The notes beneath the pieces were generated by a model that was given only the letters and a program-made list of their open reading frames with translations, made no database searches and was not told where the DNA came from. A stretch of DNA of 14,982 bases from Prevotellaceae bacterium UBA1746 (lineage in GTDB: Bacteria > Bacteroidota > Bacteroidia > Bacteroidales > Bacteroidaceae), in the NCBI GenBank assembly GCA_905369775.1, contig CAJPJR010000047.1:1-14982 (forward strand), in the 5' to 3' direction. The position numbers and the translations under genes were made by a program. Of this stretch, positions 1-6,969 are shown piece by piece; the first letter of the stretch is position 1, and the number at the start of each line of letters is the position of its first letter.

Positions 1-310
1 TGTTTTGTTCCATTTGTTTGCAGTGTTGAAAAATGAGAACATTTTCTCGTAGAAAAATCACGGTGATTCGAAACAAAAGAATTATCTTTGTGCTCGATAA
101 AACACAACCTTTCCCTTTTCCCGTCGCTCTGCGGCGTACACATAGCGTCAAATTCCGTGGACTACTGTCCTGTGGATCAGCGCAAACGATCTTTGACTTG
201 ATAAACACGATAATCCCTACTGCCCAAACCGGATATCCGCCCGGAACTTGCGCCTTTCGAGGAGCGGCCCTGCTTTGTGAGGCGCCGGTAGCGCTTACAC
301 CAACCAAAGA
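1..310. other. Non-coding stretch at the left end of the window
   Basis: This stretch lies beyond the 3' end of the cyd operon and I find no credible gene in it. The open frame on the plus strand at 33-350 has no family resemblance, no recognisable start context and a composition unlike the real proteins here. A TATCTTTG sequence at 83-90 matches the Bacteroidetes -7 element on the plus strand, but I see no TTTG at the right distance upstream and no gene starts downstream, so I do not call it a promoter. No tRNA-like or rRNA-like sequence was seen. Confidence 0.5.
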
Positions 311-340
311 CCCCTCGCTCCGAGCAGTCGGGGCGAGGGG
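311..340 (-). terminator. Intrinsic terminator downstream of cydB
   Basis: A 13-bp stem with one T-G pair closes a GCAG tetraloop and starts 34 bases past the cydB stop codon. On the minus strand it is followed by a T/G-rich run (TCTTTGGTTGG) rather than a clean T-tract, which is common in this phylum. It probably ends the DUF4492-cydA-cydB transcript. Confidence 0.7.
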
Positions 341-374
341 CGAGCAATGAAAAAAGTTTGCGCAGTGCGCCGGT

Positions 375-1520
375 TCAATACTTGTGTTCGTTGTCGGCCA
401 ACTCCGTTTGCGTGAGGCTCTTGCGGTCGATGCTGTACCAAGCATAGGCGATGTAGGCCAGCACGAAGGGGATGACGAGCGACACGAAGCTCATGGCCGT
501 GAGCGTAAATTCGCTCGAGCAGCTGTTGGCCAAGGTGAGCGAACTTTGCATGTCGGCCAATGAGGGATAGTAGGCCGTGTTGTTGAGGGCAGCCACTTGC
601 AGAAGCGCCCAAACGGTGAATACGCTGCCGATGCCCGCGCACCAAATGCCGCGACGCGTCGTGGTGAAAATCGTGCGACCGATGCCTACCAGCACTAAGA
701 CCACGCCAAGCAGGAAGAGCACCAACGTGAGCGGCAGGGCCAAGAAATTGTGCAGGTATTTGTAGGCCTCGAGGCTCACAACACCCGTGTCGGGATTGAC
801 GGCAAAGCCGTCGGCCGTGAGCAGGTGGGCGGCGAAGGCCAAGAAGAGCACGAGGAAGGGGACGGTGTCGGCGAGCACTTGTCGGCGCAAGCGCGGCGTG
901 AGGGTTTCGTCGTCGATGTTGTTGAGCAGGTAGAGGCTGCCGAGCACGCGAGCCAGGAAGAGCACAACGAGACCGAGCACCAAGTTCCAAGGATTGGCCA
1001 CGGCTTCGAGTCCGTGCCAGGCGGTGGTCCAGCTGCTGATGGCGGGCGCGAGTTGGTCGGCCATCACGTCTTTGTTCACCACAAAGTTGGCGCCGTGGAA
1101 GAAGGTGCCGACGGCCGTGCCGAGGAGAAGCGGGCCGAGCACGCCGTTCAGGACGAGGAACCAACGATAGGTGTTCTTGCCCAAGAAGTTGCCGAGCTTG
1201 CTTTGGAACTCATAGCTCACGGCTTGCAGCACAAAGCTGAAGAGAATGAGCATCCACACCCAGTAAGCGCCGCCGAAGCTGGTGCTGTAGAACAAGGGGA
1301 AGGAGGCGAAGAAGGCGCCGCCGAAGGTGACGAGGGTGGTGAAGGTGAATTCCCATTTACGGCCGGTGCTGTTGACGATGAGCGCACGTTCGGTTTCGGT
1401 GCGGCCGAGGGTGAAAATCTGCGTGTTGGCGCCCTGCACAAACATCAGGAAAACGACGAGCGCGCCGAGGAGACTGACGAGCAGCCACCAGTATTGTTGT
1501 AGAAGAGAGTAGGTGATCAT
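375..1520 (-). CDS. cydB: Cytochrome bd quinol oxidase subunit II (CydB)
   Basis: This is subunit II of cytochrome bd, the quinol-oxidising, oxygen-reducing terminal oxidase of the inner membrane. The enzyme has high oxygen affinity and in Bacteroidales allows growth at trace oxygen. The 381-residue product is almost entirely hydrophobic, with about eight or nine membrane segments starting at residue 8. It opens with a hydrophobic N-terminal helix and FVQGANTQIF, and has the WEF motif that follows the first loop of CydB. The length is normal for the family. The ATG at 1518-1520 lies right at the start of the conserved region. It is the last gene of the operon. The 141-base gap after the cydA stop is longer than usual for cydAB and shows no gene or obvious promoter, so cotranscription with cydA is inferred. 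Confidence 0.95.
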   Translation of the reverse strand: MITYSLLQQYWWLLVSLLGALVVFLMFVQGANTQIFTLGRTETERALIVNSTGRKWEFTFTTLVTFGGAFFASFPLFYSTSFGGAYWVWMLILFSFVLQAVSYEFQSKLGNFLGKNTYRWFLVLNGVLGPLLLGTAVGTFFHGANFVVNKDVMADQLAPAISSWTTAWHGLEAVANPWNLVLGLVVLFLARVLGSLYLLNNIDDETLTPRLRRQVLADTVPFLVLFLAFAAHLLTADGFAVNPDTGVVSLEAYKYLHNFLALPLTLVLFLLGVVLVLVGIGRTIFTTTRRGIWCAGIGSVFTVWALLQVAALNNTAYYPSLADMQSSLTLANSCSSEFTLTAMSFVSLVIPFVLAYIAYAWYSIDRKSLTQTELADNEHKY

Positions 1521-1661
1521 GATGAAAGGGGATAGGAGATGGGGAAATAGGCCTTGATGTCACAGCCGCTGTCGCGCGGTGCGGGCCGTCTTCGCCGGAT
1601 CGATGAGTTCAACCGGTTCGGCGAGGGCTGCGGAGTGCAAAGGGCTGTGTCTGTGCCGCGG

Positions 1662-3158
1662 TTATTCCTGCCGGTGGTTGGCAATGGCCTTAAACATGAT
1701 GCGAAGCTCTGCGATGAGCAGTGCGGTGAACACCAAGAAGAAGAGGGCGAAGGTGATTTGCACGTTCGTCACCGACAGACTGGACACGGCCGCATTGACC
1801 GGCAGCAAGTCTTGGATAGCCCACGGTTGGCGTCCCACTTCGGCCACGATCCATCCGGCTTGCTCGGCCAGGTAGACCAGCACGAGGCTCCACAGGCCCA
1901 CGTGCAACAACCAGCGCTGTTCGGTGAGGGTGCCTTTGCGACCGTACCAAATGAGGAGGGCCATGATGAGGATGAGTGCGCAGCCGGCGCCGACCATGAC
2001 GCGGAAGGACCAATAGACCATGCCGAGGGGCGGAACCAGATCTTCGACCTTTTGGATGTAGCCGTAGCCGAAGTACGCCTTGTTGTCCTCAAACACTTTT
2101 CGTGCCGAGTCGGCGCGTTCGGGTGCTTTGCCCCGTGCGGCGCGGTAGTCTTTGAAGGCCGCGAGTGCTGTGGCGCCGCGCTTCATCTTTTCGGTGGCGG
2201 GGAGCACAGTGTTGCCGTCGTTGTCGGTGTAGCCGTGGTAGAGAATGTCGTCAATGCCGGGCACGAAGGCTTTCAGATCCTTGTGTGCCACGAGCGAGAG
2301 GGCACCGGGCACTTCGACGCCGGGGACAATGCTGAAGGGAGCGCCGGCCGAGCCCTGGCGGAGGCCTTCGGCGGCTGCCAACTTCATGGGTTGATGGCGG
2401 GCGATGTCTTCACCGCTGCGGTCGCCGGTGAGGGCCACGATGAGGCCCGCCACGAGTCCGACGATGGCGGCGATCTTGATGCTCTGCGTGGCGAGTTTCA
2501 CGTTGCGGCGGCGGAGCAAGAACCAGCAGCTCACGGCCACGACAAAGACGGCTCCCGTGAGCCAGCCGCTCGAGACGGTGTGGCAGAATTTGTTGACCGC
2601 GAACGGTTGGAAAGCTACGCCGAAGAAGTCCATCATCTCGTTGCGCACGGTGTCGGGATTGAAGTCCATGCCCGTGGGATGCTGCATCCAGCTGTTGGCC
2701 ACGAGGATCCACCAAGCCGAGATGGTTGCACCCAGGCCGGTGAGCCAGGTGGAGGTGAGGTGGAAGCCTTTGCTGATTTTACCCCAGCCGAAGAACATGA
2801 GGGCGATGAAAGTCGATTCCATGAAGAAGGCCAAGATGCCTTCGATGGCCAGCGGGGCGCCGAAAATGTCGCCCACGAACCAGGAATAGTTGCTCCAGTT
2901 GGTGCCGAATTCAAATTCGAGAATGATACCCGTTGCCACTCCGATGGCGAAATTGATGCCAAAGAGTTTTTGCCAGAATTGGGCGGTTTTCTTCCAGAAT
3001 TCGTCGCCGGTGCGATAGTAACAAGTTTCCATAATGGCCATCACGAGCGCCAGTCCGAGGGTGAGGGGGACGAAGAGCCAATGATAGCATGCGGTAAGCG
3101 CGAATTGCGCTCTCGACCAGCCGAGGACGGCGAGGTCGGTGGTGTGAAGCATCATCAT
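1662..3158 (-). CDS. cydA: Cytochrome bd quinol oxidase subunit I (CydA)
   Basis: This is the haem-bearing, quinol-binding subunit of cytochrome bd. All key residues are in place in the 498-residue protein: His26 in ALTACYHWLF (haem b595/d side), Glu106 and Glu114 in the IEGILAFFMEST segment (proton path), His193 in FCHTVSSGW and Met388 in FRVMVG (the two b558 ligands), and the GRQPW motif at 442-446. The Q-loop begins with GDRSGEDIARHQ and keeps Lys259 and Glu264, the counterparts of the quinol-site residues of the E. coli enzyme. The loop that follows is of the short type. Three ATG codons stand in a row at the start (3150-3158), so the exact start could shift by one or two codons. The gene lies 30 bases after DUF4492 and shares its promoter. 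Confidence 0.97.
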   Translation of the reverse strand: MMMLHTTDLAVLGWSRAQFALTACYHWLFVPLTLGLALVMAIMETCYYRTGDEFWKKTAQFWQKLFGINFAIGVATGIILEFEFGTNWSNYSWFVGDIFGAPLAIEGILAFFMESTFIALMFFGWGKISKGFHLTSTWLTGLGATISAWWILVANSWMQHPTGMDFNPDTVRNEMMDFFGVAFQPFAVNKFCHTVSSGWLTGAVFVVAVSCWFLLRRRNVKLATQSIKIAAIVGLVAGLIVALTGDRSGEDIARHQPMKLAAAEGLRQGSAGAPFSIVPGVEVPGALSLVAHKDLKAFVPGIDDILYHGYTDNDGNTVLPATEKMKRGATALAAFKDYRAARGKAPERADSARKVFEDNKAYFGYGYIQKVEDLVPPLGMVYWSFRVMVGAGCALILIMALLIWYGRKGTLTEQRWLLHVGLWSLVLVYLAEQAGWIVAEVGRQPWAIQDLLPVNAAVSSLSVTNVQITFALFFLVFTALLIAELRIMFKAIANHRQE

Positions 3159-3188
3159 AGTGTGAGAGAAATGAAGTAGTGTTGTTTT

Positions 3189-3398
3189 TTACGGTTGCGT
3201 GAGTTCTGTGGCGACGCGGTTCTGCTTTTGCGTGGGCGTGCCTTGGAGTACGGGGCGGAAGAAGAAGAGACGGAGCACGGCGAACATGACGAAGAGTTTC
3301 ACGGCGATGATGATCCAGAGCGTTCTGCCCCAGGTCATTTGCCTGAATCCGTCGATGTAGAATCGCAGTGCTTTGCGGAAGGGTTGGGCTATGTTCAT
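3189..3398 (-). CDS. DUF4492 small membrane protein, first gene of the cyd operon
   Basis: A 69-residue protein with one membrane segment at about residues 26-46, preceded by an amphipathic stretch (FYIDGFRQMTWGR) and followed by FFFRP and a polar tail. I recognise it as DUF4492, a family found beside cydA in Bacteroidetes and some Epsilonproteobacteria. Its function is not established. Position, size and single helix recall the small accessory subunits of bd oxidases (CydX, CydH/CydY), so a role in assembly or stability of the oxidase is a reasonable inference. The ATG at 3396-3398 is chosen because it starts the conserved region; an upstream in-frame extension to 3494 would add unrelated basic sequence. 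Confidence 0.85.
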   Translation of the reverse strand: MNIAQPFRKALRFYIDGFRQMTWGRTLWIIIAVKLFVMFAVLRLFFFRPVLQGTPTQKQNRVATELTQP

Positions 3399-3589
3399 GT
3401 TCGAAGTCAGAAAAAGAAATCGCAATTCGGGAGGAAGGGAAAATCGGTGGGCGAAACGATCGTTTTCTCGGGGTGCTCGTCGTTTTCGCGGCATTTTGGG
3501 CGGCGATTTCGCTCCCTTGTCGTGGCGTCGTGCGCGGCGATGACGGCGAATTGCGGAAATTGTTCGGCTCTTTTGTTATGTGGTGACTA

Positions 3590-3621
3590 CAAAAGTAAGG
3601 GTTTGGCAACAAATGAGCAAG
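3590..3621 (-). promoter_or_regulatory. Bacteroidetes-type promoter of the DUF4492-cydAB operon
   Basis: On the minus strand, TACTTTTG (3590-3597) matches the -7 consensus TAnnTTTG. A CTTG (3618-3621) stands 20 bp upstream in the -33 position. Transcription would begin near 3583, giving a leader of about 185 bases before DUF4492. That leader holds a 12-bp perfect palindrome, AAACGATCGTTT, at 3454-3465. Confidence 0.65.
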
Positions 3622-3698
3622 ATTTTGGCAGCGATATTTGTCATTCACGATAAGAAAATGCCGTGTGCGACGAATAGCCCCCTTTTGCAGGCGCAAAA

Positions 3699-3730
3699 TT
3701 TGGCCTTTCTCATCGATCATCGTAACTTTG
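3699..3730 (+). promoter_or_regulatory. Bacteroidetes-type promoter of panC-panD-nadD
   Basis: TTTG at 3699-3702, a 20-bp spacer and TAACTTTG at 3723-3730, 32 bases before the panC ATG. This fits the primary sigma factor consensus of the phylum closely. It is divergent from the cyd promoter, with about 80 bp between the two -33 elements. It argues that the open frame reaching back to 3580 is not translated upstream of 3763. Confidence 0.75.
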
Positions 3731-3762
3731 CATCGTTATTCAAACAATTACTTATACGCCCA

Positions 3763-4611
3763 ATGAACATCATTCATACGGTTGCCGAGTTGCGCACACA
3801 AGTTTCGTGCGCGAAGGCAGCCGGAAAAAAGGTGGGGCTGGTACCGACCATGGGTGCGCTCCACGAAGGTCACGCTTCGCTCATTCGCCGCAGCGTGGAA
3901 GAGTGCGGTTGCACGGTGGTCAGTGTCTTTGTCAACCCCACGCAGTTCAATGATCCCAACGACCTGAAAAATTATCCCCGCACGCTCGACGCCGATTGCG
4001 CGCTGATCGACAAGCTGGGAGCCGATATTGTGTTTGCCCCCACGGCCGAAGAAATGTATCCCACGCCCGACACGCGCGTTTTTTCCTATCCGCCGATCGA
4101 TACGGTGATGGAAGGAGCACGTCGGCCCGGACACTTCAACGGCGTGTGCCAAGTGGTGTCGAAGCTCTTCGACATGGTGCAACCGGATCGGGCCTATTTC
4201 GGCGAGAAAGACTTCCAACAAATTGCCGTGGTGCGTGCCATGATGAAGGATCAGGGCTTCGGTTTCGAATTGGTGCCCTGTCCCATTGTGCGCGATGAGC
4301 GCGGATTGGCCCTCTCTTCGCGCAATGCACTCTTGTCGGTGAGCGAGCGTTTGCTTGCCGCCAACATCTGCCGCATTTTGCGTGAAAGTGTGAGCTTTGC
4401 CCGTGCTCTGACCGTGAAAGAGGTGGTGGACACCGTGGTGCGCCGCATCAATGCCGTCGACGGTTTGGAGGTGGAGTATTTCCAAATCGTGAATGCTGAA
4501 ACGCTGCAACCGATCGATGATTGGAACGACGCGGCGCGGGTGCAAGGCTGCATCACTGTTTATTGCGGTGAGCGCCGAGTACGACTCATCGACAACATTG
4601 CTTATCAGTAA
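3763..4611 (+). CDS. panC: Pantothenate synthetase (PanC)
   Basis: It joins pantoate and beta-alanine with ATP to make pantothenate, the coenzyme A precursor, in the cytoplasm. The 282-residue protein has the family motifs in order: PTMGALHEGH (28-37, the HIGH-type nucleotide site), FVNPTQF (56-62), RRPGHFNGV (120-128), YFGEKDFQQ (145-153) and LALSSRN (182-188, the KMSKS-like loop). Length is normal. The ATG at 3763 is preferred over earlier in-frame codons because it follows the promoter by 32 bases and gives the standard N-terminus (MNIIHTVAELR). It is followed after 17 bases by panD, which supplies beta-alanine, so substrate supply and use are coupled in one operon. Confidence 0.97.
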   Translation: MNIIHTVAELRTQVSCAKAAGKKVGLVPTMGALHEGHASLIRRSVEECGCTVVSVFVNPTQFNDPNDLKNYPRTLDADCALIDKLGADIVFAPTAEEMYPTPDTRVFSYPPIDTVMEGARRPGHFNGVCQVVSKLFDMVQPDRAYFGEKDFQQIAVVRAMMKDQGFGFELVPCPIVRDERGLALSSRNALLSVSERLLAANICRILRESVSFARALTVKEVVDTVVRRINAVDGLEVEYFQIVNAETLQPIDDWNDAARVQGCITVYCGERRVRLIDNIAYQ

Positions 4612-4628
4612 AATTGACGCGAAACACA

Positions 4629-4976
4629 ATGACACTGAGCATTCTGAAATCAAAAATACACTGTGCCACCGTCACCGAGGCGAATTTGCACTACATGGGT
4701 TCGATCACCATCGACGAAGCCCTGCTCGAAGCGGCCGATATGCTGCCCGGCGAGCACGTGCACGTGGTGAACAACATGAACGGTGAGCGCATTGAGACTT
4801 ACATCATCAGCGGCCCCCGCAATTCGGGGTGCATCTGTCTGAACGGTGCCGCCGCTCGCTTGTTCCAGCCCGGCGATCAGGTGATCATCATGGCTTACGC
4901 CGGCATGACGCCCGAGGAAGCGCGCGAATATCGTGCGAAGGTGGTGTTTCCCGACGCTGAGAACCGATTGGCGTGA
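4629..4976 (+). CDS. panD: Aspartate 1-decarboxylase proenzyme (PanD)
   Basis: A pyruvoyl-dependent enzyme that turns aspartate into beta-alanine for PanC. The 115-residue proenzyme is expected to cleave itself between Gly24 and Ser25 (YMGSITID), creating the pyruvoyl group on the new N-terminal serine. Lys9, Tyr22, Arg54 and Tyr58, matching the positions known in the E. coli enzyme, are present. The ATG at 4629 gives the canonical N-terminus. A TTG five codons earlier is in frame but lies three bases after the panC stop and would add nothing conserved. Its stop codon overlaps the nadD start as GTGA, which indicates translational coupling. Confidence 0.97.
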   Translation: MTLSILKSKIHCATVTEANLHYMGSITIDEALLEAADMLPGEHVHVVNNMNGERIETYIISGPRNSGCICLNGAAARLFQPGDQVIIMAYAGMTPEEAREYRAKVVFPDAENRLA

Positions 4977-5578
4977 AAACGGCATCGACAGGCGCGAAGC
5001 ATGCTGTCGGCATCTTCGGCGGGTCGTTCGACCCGGTGCACCGCGGCCATCTCGCGCTGGTGCAATATCTCTTGACGCAAGGAGTGGTGGAGGAAGTGTG
5101 GTTGATGGTTTCGCCACTCAACCCCCTGAAATCCTCGTTTCATCTCAGTTCCGACGATGTGCGTTTGGACATGGCGCGAACGGCTGCCGCTGAGGTGCCG
5201 GGGCTTCGTGTCTCCGATTTCGAAATGCACTTGCCGCGCCCGTCCTACACGTGGCGAACGCTGCGTGCCTTGAGGACCGCCTATCCCGACACCGAATTTT
5301 CGCTCATCATCGGAGCGGACAATTGGTTGGTCTTCGACCGTTGGCAGCACACGGACGAGATTTTGGCGCACCACCGCCTCATCATCTATCCCCGTCCCGG
5401 TTGTTCGATCGACCCGGCCGGTTTGCCGCCAGGTGTGGTCTATGTGGATGCACCGCTCTTGCCCTTCAGTAGTACGAATGTGCGCGAGGCGGTGCGTCGC
5501 GGTGAGGACATCGCCGAGATGGTGCCCGCCTGTATTGTCGACCGCTGTCGGCGCTGCTACGCGAAGTCCGACGAATGA
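4973..5578 (+). CDS. nadD: Nicotinate-nucleotide adenylyltransferase (NadD)
   Basis: It adenylates nicotinate mononucleotide to deamido-NAD in NAD synthesis. The 201-residue protein has the nucleotidyltransferase signature GIFGGSFDPVHRGH (13-26), PSYTWRTL (90-97), IIGADNW (112-118) and the FSSTNVR motif (165-171) that binds the ATP phosphates. The second motif usually has Asp where Arg95 stands, but this position varies. The GTG at 4973 is chosen because it overlaps the panD stop by four bases and no ATG lies between it and the first motif. The N-terminal extension of about ten residues before the first strand is slightly longer than usual. The gene is more often seen beside gmk in this phylum, so the panCD-nadD grouping is notable. 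Confidence 0.94.
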   Translation: MKTASTGAKHAVGIFGGSFDPVHRGHLALVQYLLTQGVVEEVWLMVSPLNPLKSSFHLSSDDVRLDMARTAAAEVPGLRVSDFEMHLPRPSYTWRTLRALRTAYPDTEFSLIIGADNWLVFDRWQHTDEILAHHRLIIYPRPGCSIDPAGLPPGVVYVDAPLLPFSSTNVREAVRRGEDIAEMVPACIVDRCRRCYAKSDE

Positions 5579-5682
5579 GCGGACGCGCGCGGAGTCGTGC
5601 TCGCAGTCCCGATGATTCGGCATTTTGCGCCGAGTGCAGCCTGAGATGCTTCGATGCGTCACGCAAAGCTCTTTTTGAAACG

Positions 5683-5724
5683 CGAACTCGCCCCACAACA
5701 TGCAAGTGTTGTGGGGCGAGTTCG
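5683..5724. terminator. Bidirectional terminator between nadD and GH25 gene 1
   Basis: A perfect 18-bp stem (5683-5700 with 5707-5724) closes a TGCAAG loop. It lies in the 248-base gap between two convergent genes, about 105 bases from each stop. The right flank reads TTTGGTTTAG on the plus strand, and the left flank gives TTTCAAAAAG on the minus strand. It could serve both transcripts. Nothing else was seen in this gap. Confidence 0.8.
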
Positions 5725-5826
5725 TTTGGTTTAGTGGAGAGGTGGGGCGATCTTCTCGTGCGGCGCATTCAAGGCGGCGTGATAGCTGTGTCGGCACGCA
5801 TGGAGCAACATTGTGCCGTGAGGAGG

Positions 5827-6729
5827 TCAATCGTCGTCATCGTCGTCCGCCGCCGTTTTGTTGTGGCCGATGGTGAGTTTACGCAGGTCGTACATCGAAC
5901 CGTTGTAAACATTCATATCCACCTTGCCGCGTATGCCTTCGATGCGGCCGACGTCGGTGTGTTGCCAGAACTTCCATTGTCCGTTGAAGCGCGGGTGCTT
6001 CACGTAATAGTGGGCGATCCAGAAGGGATAGCGCTGGAATTCGGGCGTGTCGAGATAGGTCTGTTTGAACTTGAGGCCGGTGTAGATGATCGGCGTCGCT
6101 CCGTAGCGCCGTTCGGTGAGGCGGAGCCATTCGAGAGCTTCTTTTCTCAGTTTTTTGGGGGTGAGCGCTCCCAATTCCTCAATGTCGAGTACGGGGGGGA
6201 GGTCTCCGTCTTCGAGTTGGACATTGTCCATGAAATAGCGGGCTTGCTCGTCGCCCGACACCTCGGGAGAGAAATAGTGGTAGGCACCTCGCATGAGTCC
6301 ATACTGACCGGCCTTGCGGAAATTGCGTTGAAATTTGCGGTCGAGGTGACTTTTGCCTTCGGTGGCTTTGACAAATACGAATTCGACCCGTGCGTCGCGC
6401 GAAATGGTGGTGGTGGCCACCTGTTCCCAATCGATGTTGCCCTGGTGGTGGCTGACGTCGAGGCCGTGTATGGTGTAGCCGGCCGGCAGTTCGATATCTC
6501 CGAACAGAGCGTGCCAGCGACTGCTGTAGGGGGCTACGATGAAGCGATAGAAAAGGAGGGAGAGAACGAGGACTGCAACGAAGCCACCGATCCAGAACGC
6601 GCGGTGGTAGGCGTATCCGAACGAACGTTCGGCCCAAGAGAGTGGGGCAGAAGACTTTTTGCGTCGTGTCTTTTTTTTCTTTCGGCGCACGGGCTTTTTC
6701 TTTGTCTGTGCTTTGTCTTTACCAAACAC
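5827..6729 (-). CDS. Membrane-anchored GH25 muramidase (copy 1)
   Basis: A glycoside hydrolase family 25 (lysozyme/muramidase) protein expected to cut the MurNAc-GlcNAc bond of peptidoglycan in the periplasm. With the start used here (300 residues) it has a very basic cytoplasmic N-terminus, one membrane helix at about 44-64, then the GH25 barrel: GLDVSHHQG with Asp90, KATEG with Glu123, and the catalytic-type DIE with Asp181 and Glu183. It ends in six aspartates. Start choice: the frame stays open to a TTG at 6766-6768, but that codon falls inside the -7 promoter element. No ATG exists before the barrel. The GTG at 6727-6729 aligns within one codon of the TTG start of copy 2, so I prefer it, without certainty. 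Copy 2 lies directly upstream. Confidence 0.88.
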   Translation of the reverse strand: MFGKDKAQTKKKPVRRKKKKTRRKKSSAPLSWAERSFGYAYHRAFWIGGFVAVLVLSLLFYRFIVAPYSSRWHALFGDIELPAGYTIHGLDVSHHQGNIDWEQVATTTISRDARVEFVFVKATEGKSHLDRKFQRNFRKAGQYGLMRGAYHYFSPEVSGDEQARYFMDNVQLEDGDLPPVLDIEELGALTPKKLRKEALEWLRLTERRYGATPIIYTGLKFKQTYLDTPEFQRYPFWIAHYYVKHPRFNGQWKFWQHTDVGRIEGIRGKVDMNVYNGSMYDLRKLTIGHNKTAADDDDDD

Positions 6730-6765
6730 CTTGCGAGAGTTGAAAATATTGCGATTCCTGTTCAG

Positions 6766-6797
6766 CAAAGTTAGGCATTTTGGCCGTATGCTGCAAG
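6766..6797 (-). promoter_or_regulatory. Bacteroidetes-type promoter of GH25 copy 1
   Basis: On the minus strand, TAACTTTG (6766-6773) as -7, with CTTG (6794-6797) 20 bp upstream. The block is clearly homologous to the promoter of copy 2 at 8053-8084, including an identical TTAGGCATTTT stretch next to the -7 element (plus-strand reading). It shows that this gene has its own promoter and that translation must start inside 6760. Confidence 0.65.
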
Positions 6798-6819
6798 TGG
6801 CTTTCTAAAAAAGCGTCCC

Positions 6820-6841
6820 CCTTTCTTCGGATGAAGAGAGG
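6820..6841 (-). terminator. Weak terminator-like hairpin between the GH25 copies
   Basis: A 9-bp stem with one T-G pair (6820-6828 with 6833-6841) around a GGAT loop, followed on the minus strand after about ten bases by TTTTTT. It sits about 130 bases past the stop of copy 2. It occupies the same place relative to the GH25 promoter as the strong pfp terminator does in front of copy 2 and shares the CCCCCTTTCT string, so it looks like a decayed duplicate of it. Confidence 0.45.
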
Positions 6842-6969
6842 AGAACTTATCAGTTGGGGGCACGGTGGTCGGCACTGATGATTTTCTGAATACAATTGGC
6901 GCAACCCTGCTCATGCGTCAGGGGTCGTTCTTCGTTTGCGCTGTCGTCTAAGCCGAAATGAGACGGCTG

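Noticed and set aside
83..90. A TATCTTTG -7 element on the plus strand
   Set aside because: No -33 element at the proper spacing and no gene downstream on that strand before 3763.
33..350. A 105-codon frame at the left end
   Set aside because: No homology, no signal or domain, and its end overlaps the cydB terminator stem.
1554..3179. A 541-codon open frame on the plus strand opposite cydA
   Set aside because: It is the antisense of a GC-rich gene with strong third-position bias, has a Glu/Gly/His-rich composition with no domain, and cydA on the other strand has every catalytic residue.
5575..6774. A 399-codon open frame on the plus strand opposite GH25 copy 1
   Set aside because: It spans a strong terminator hairpin and mirrors the GH25 gene; no start context or family match.
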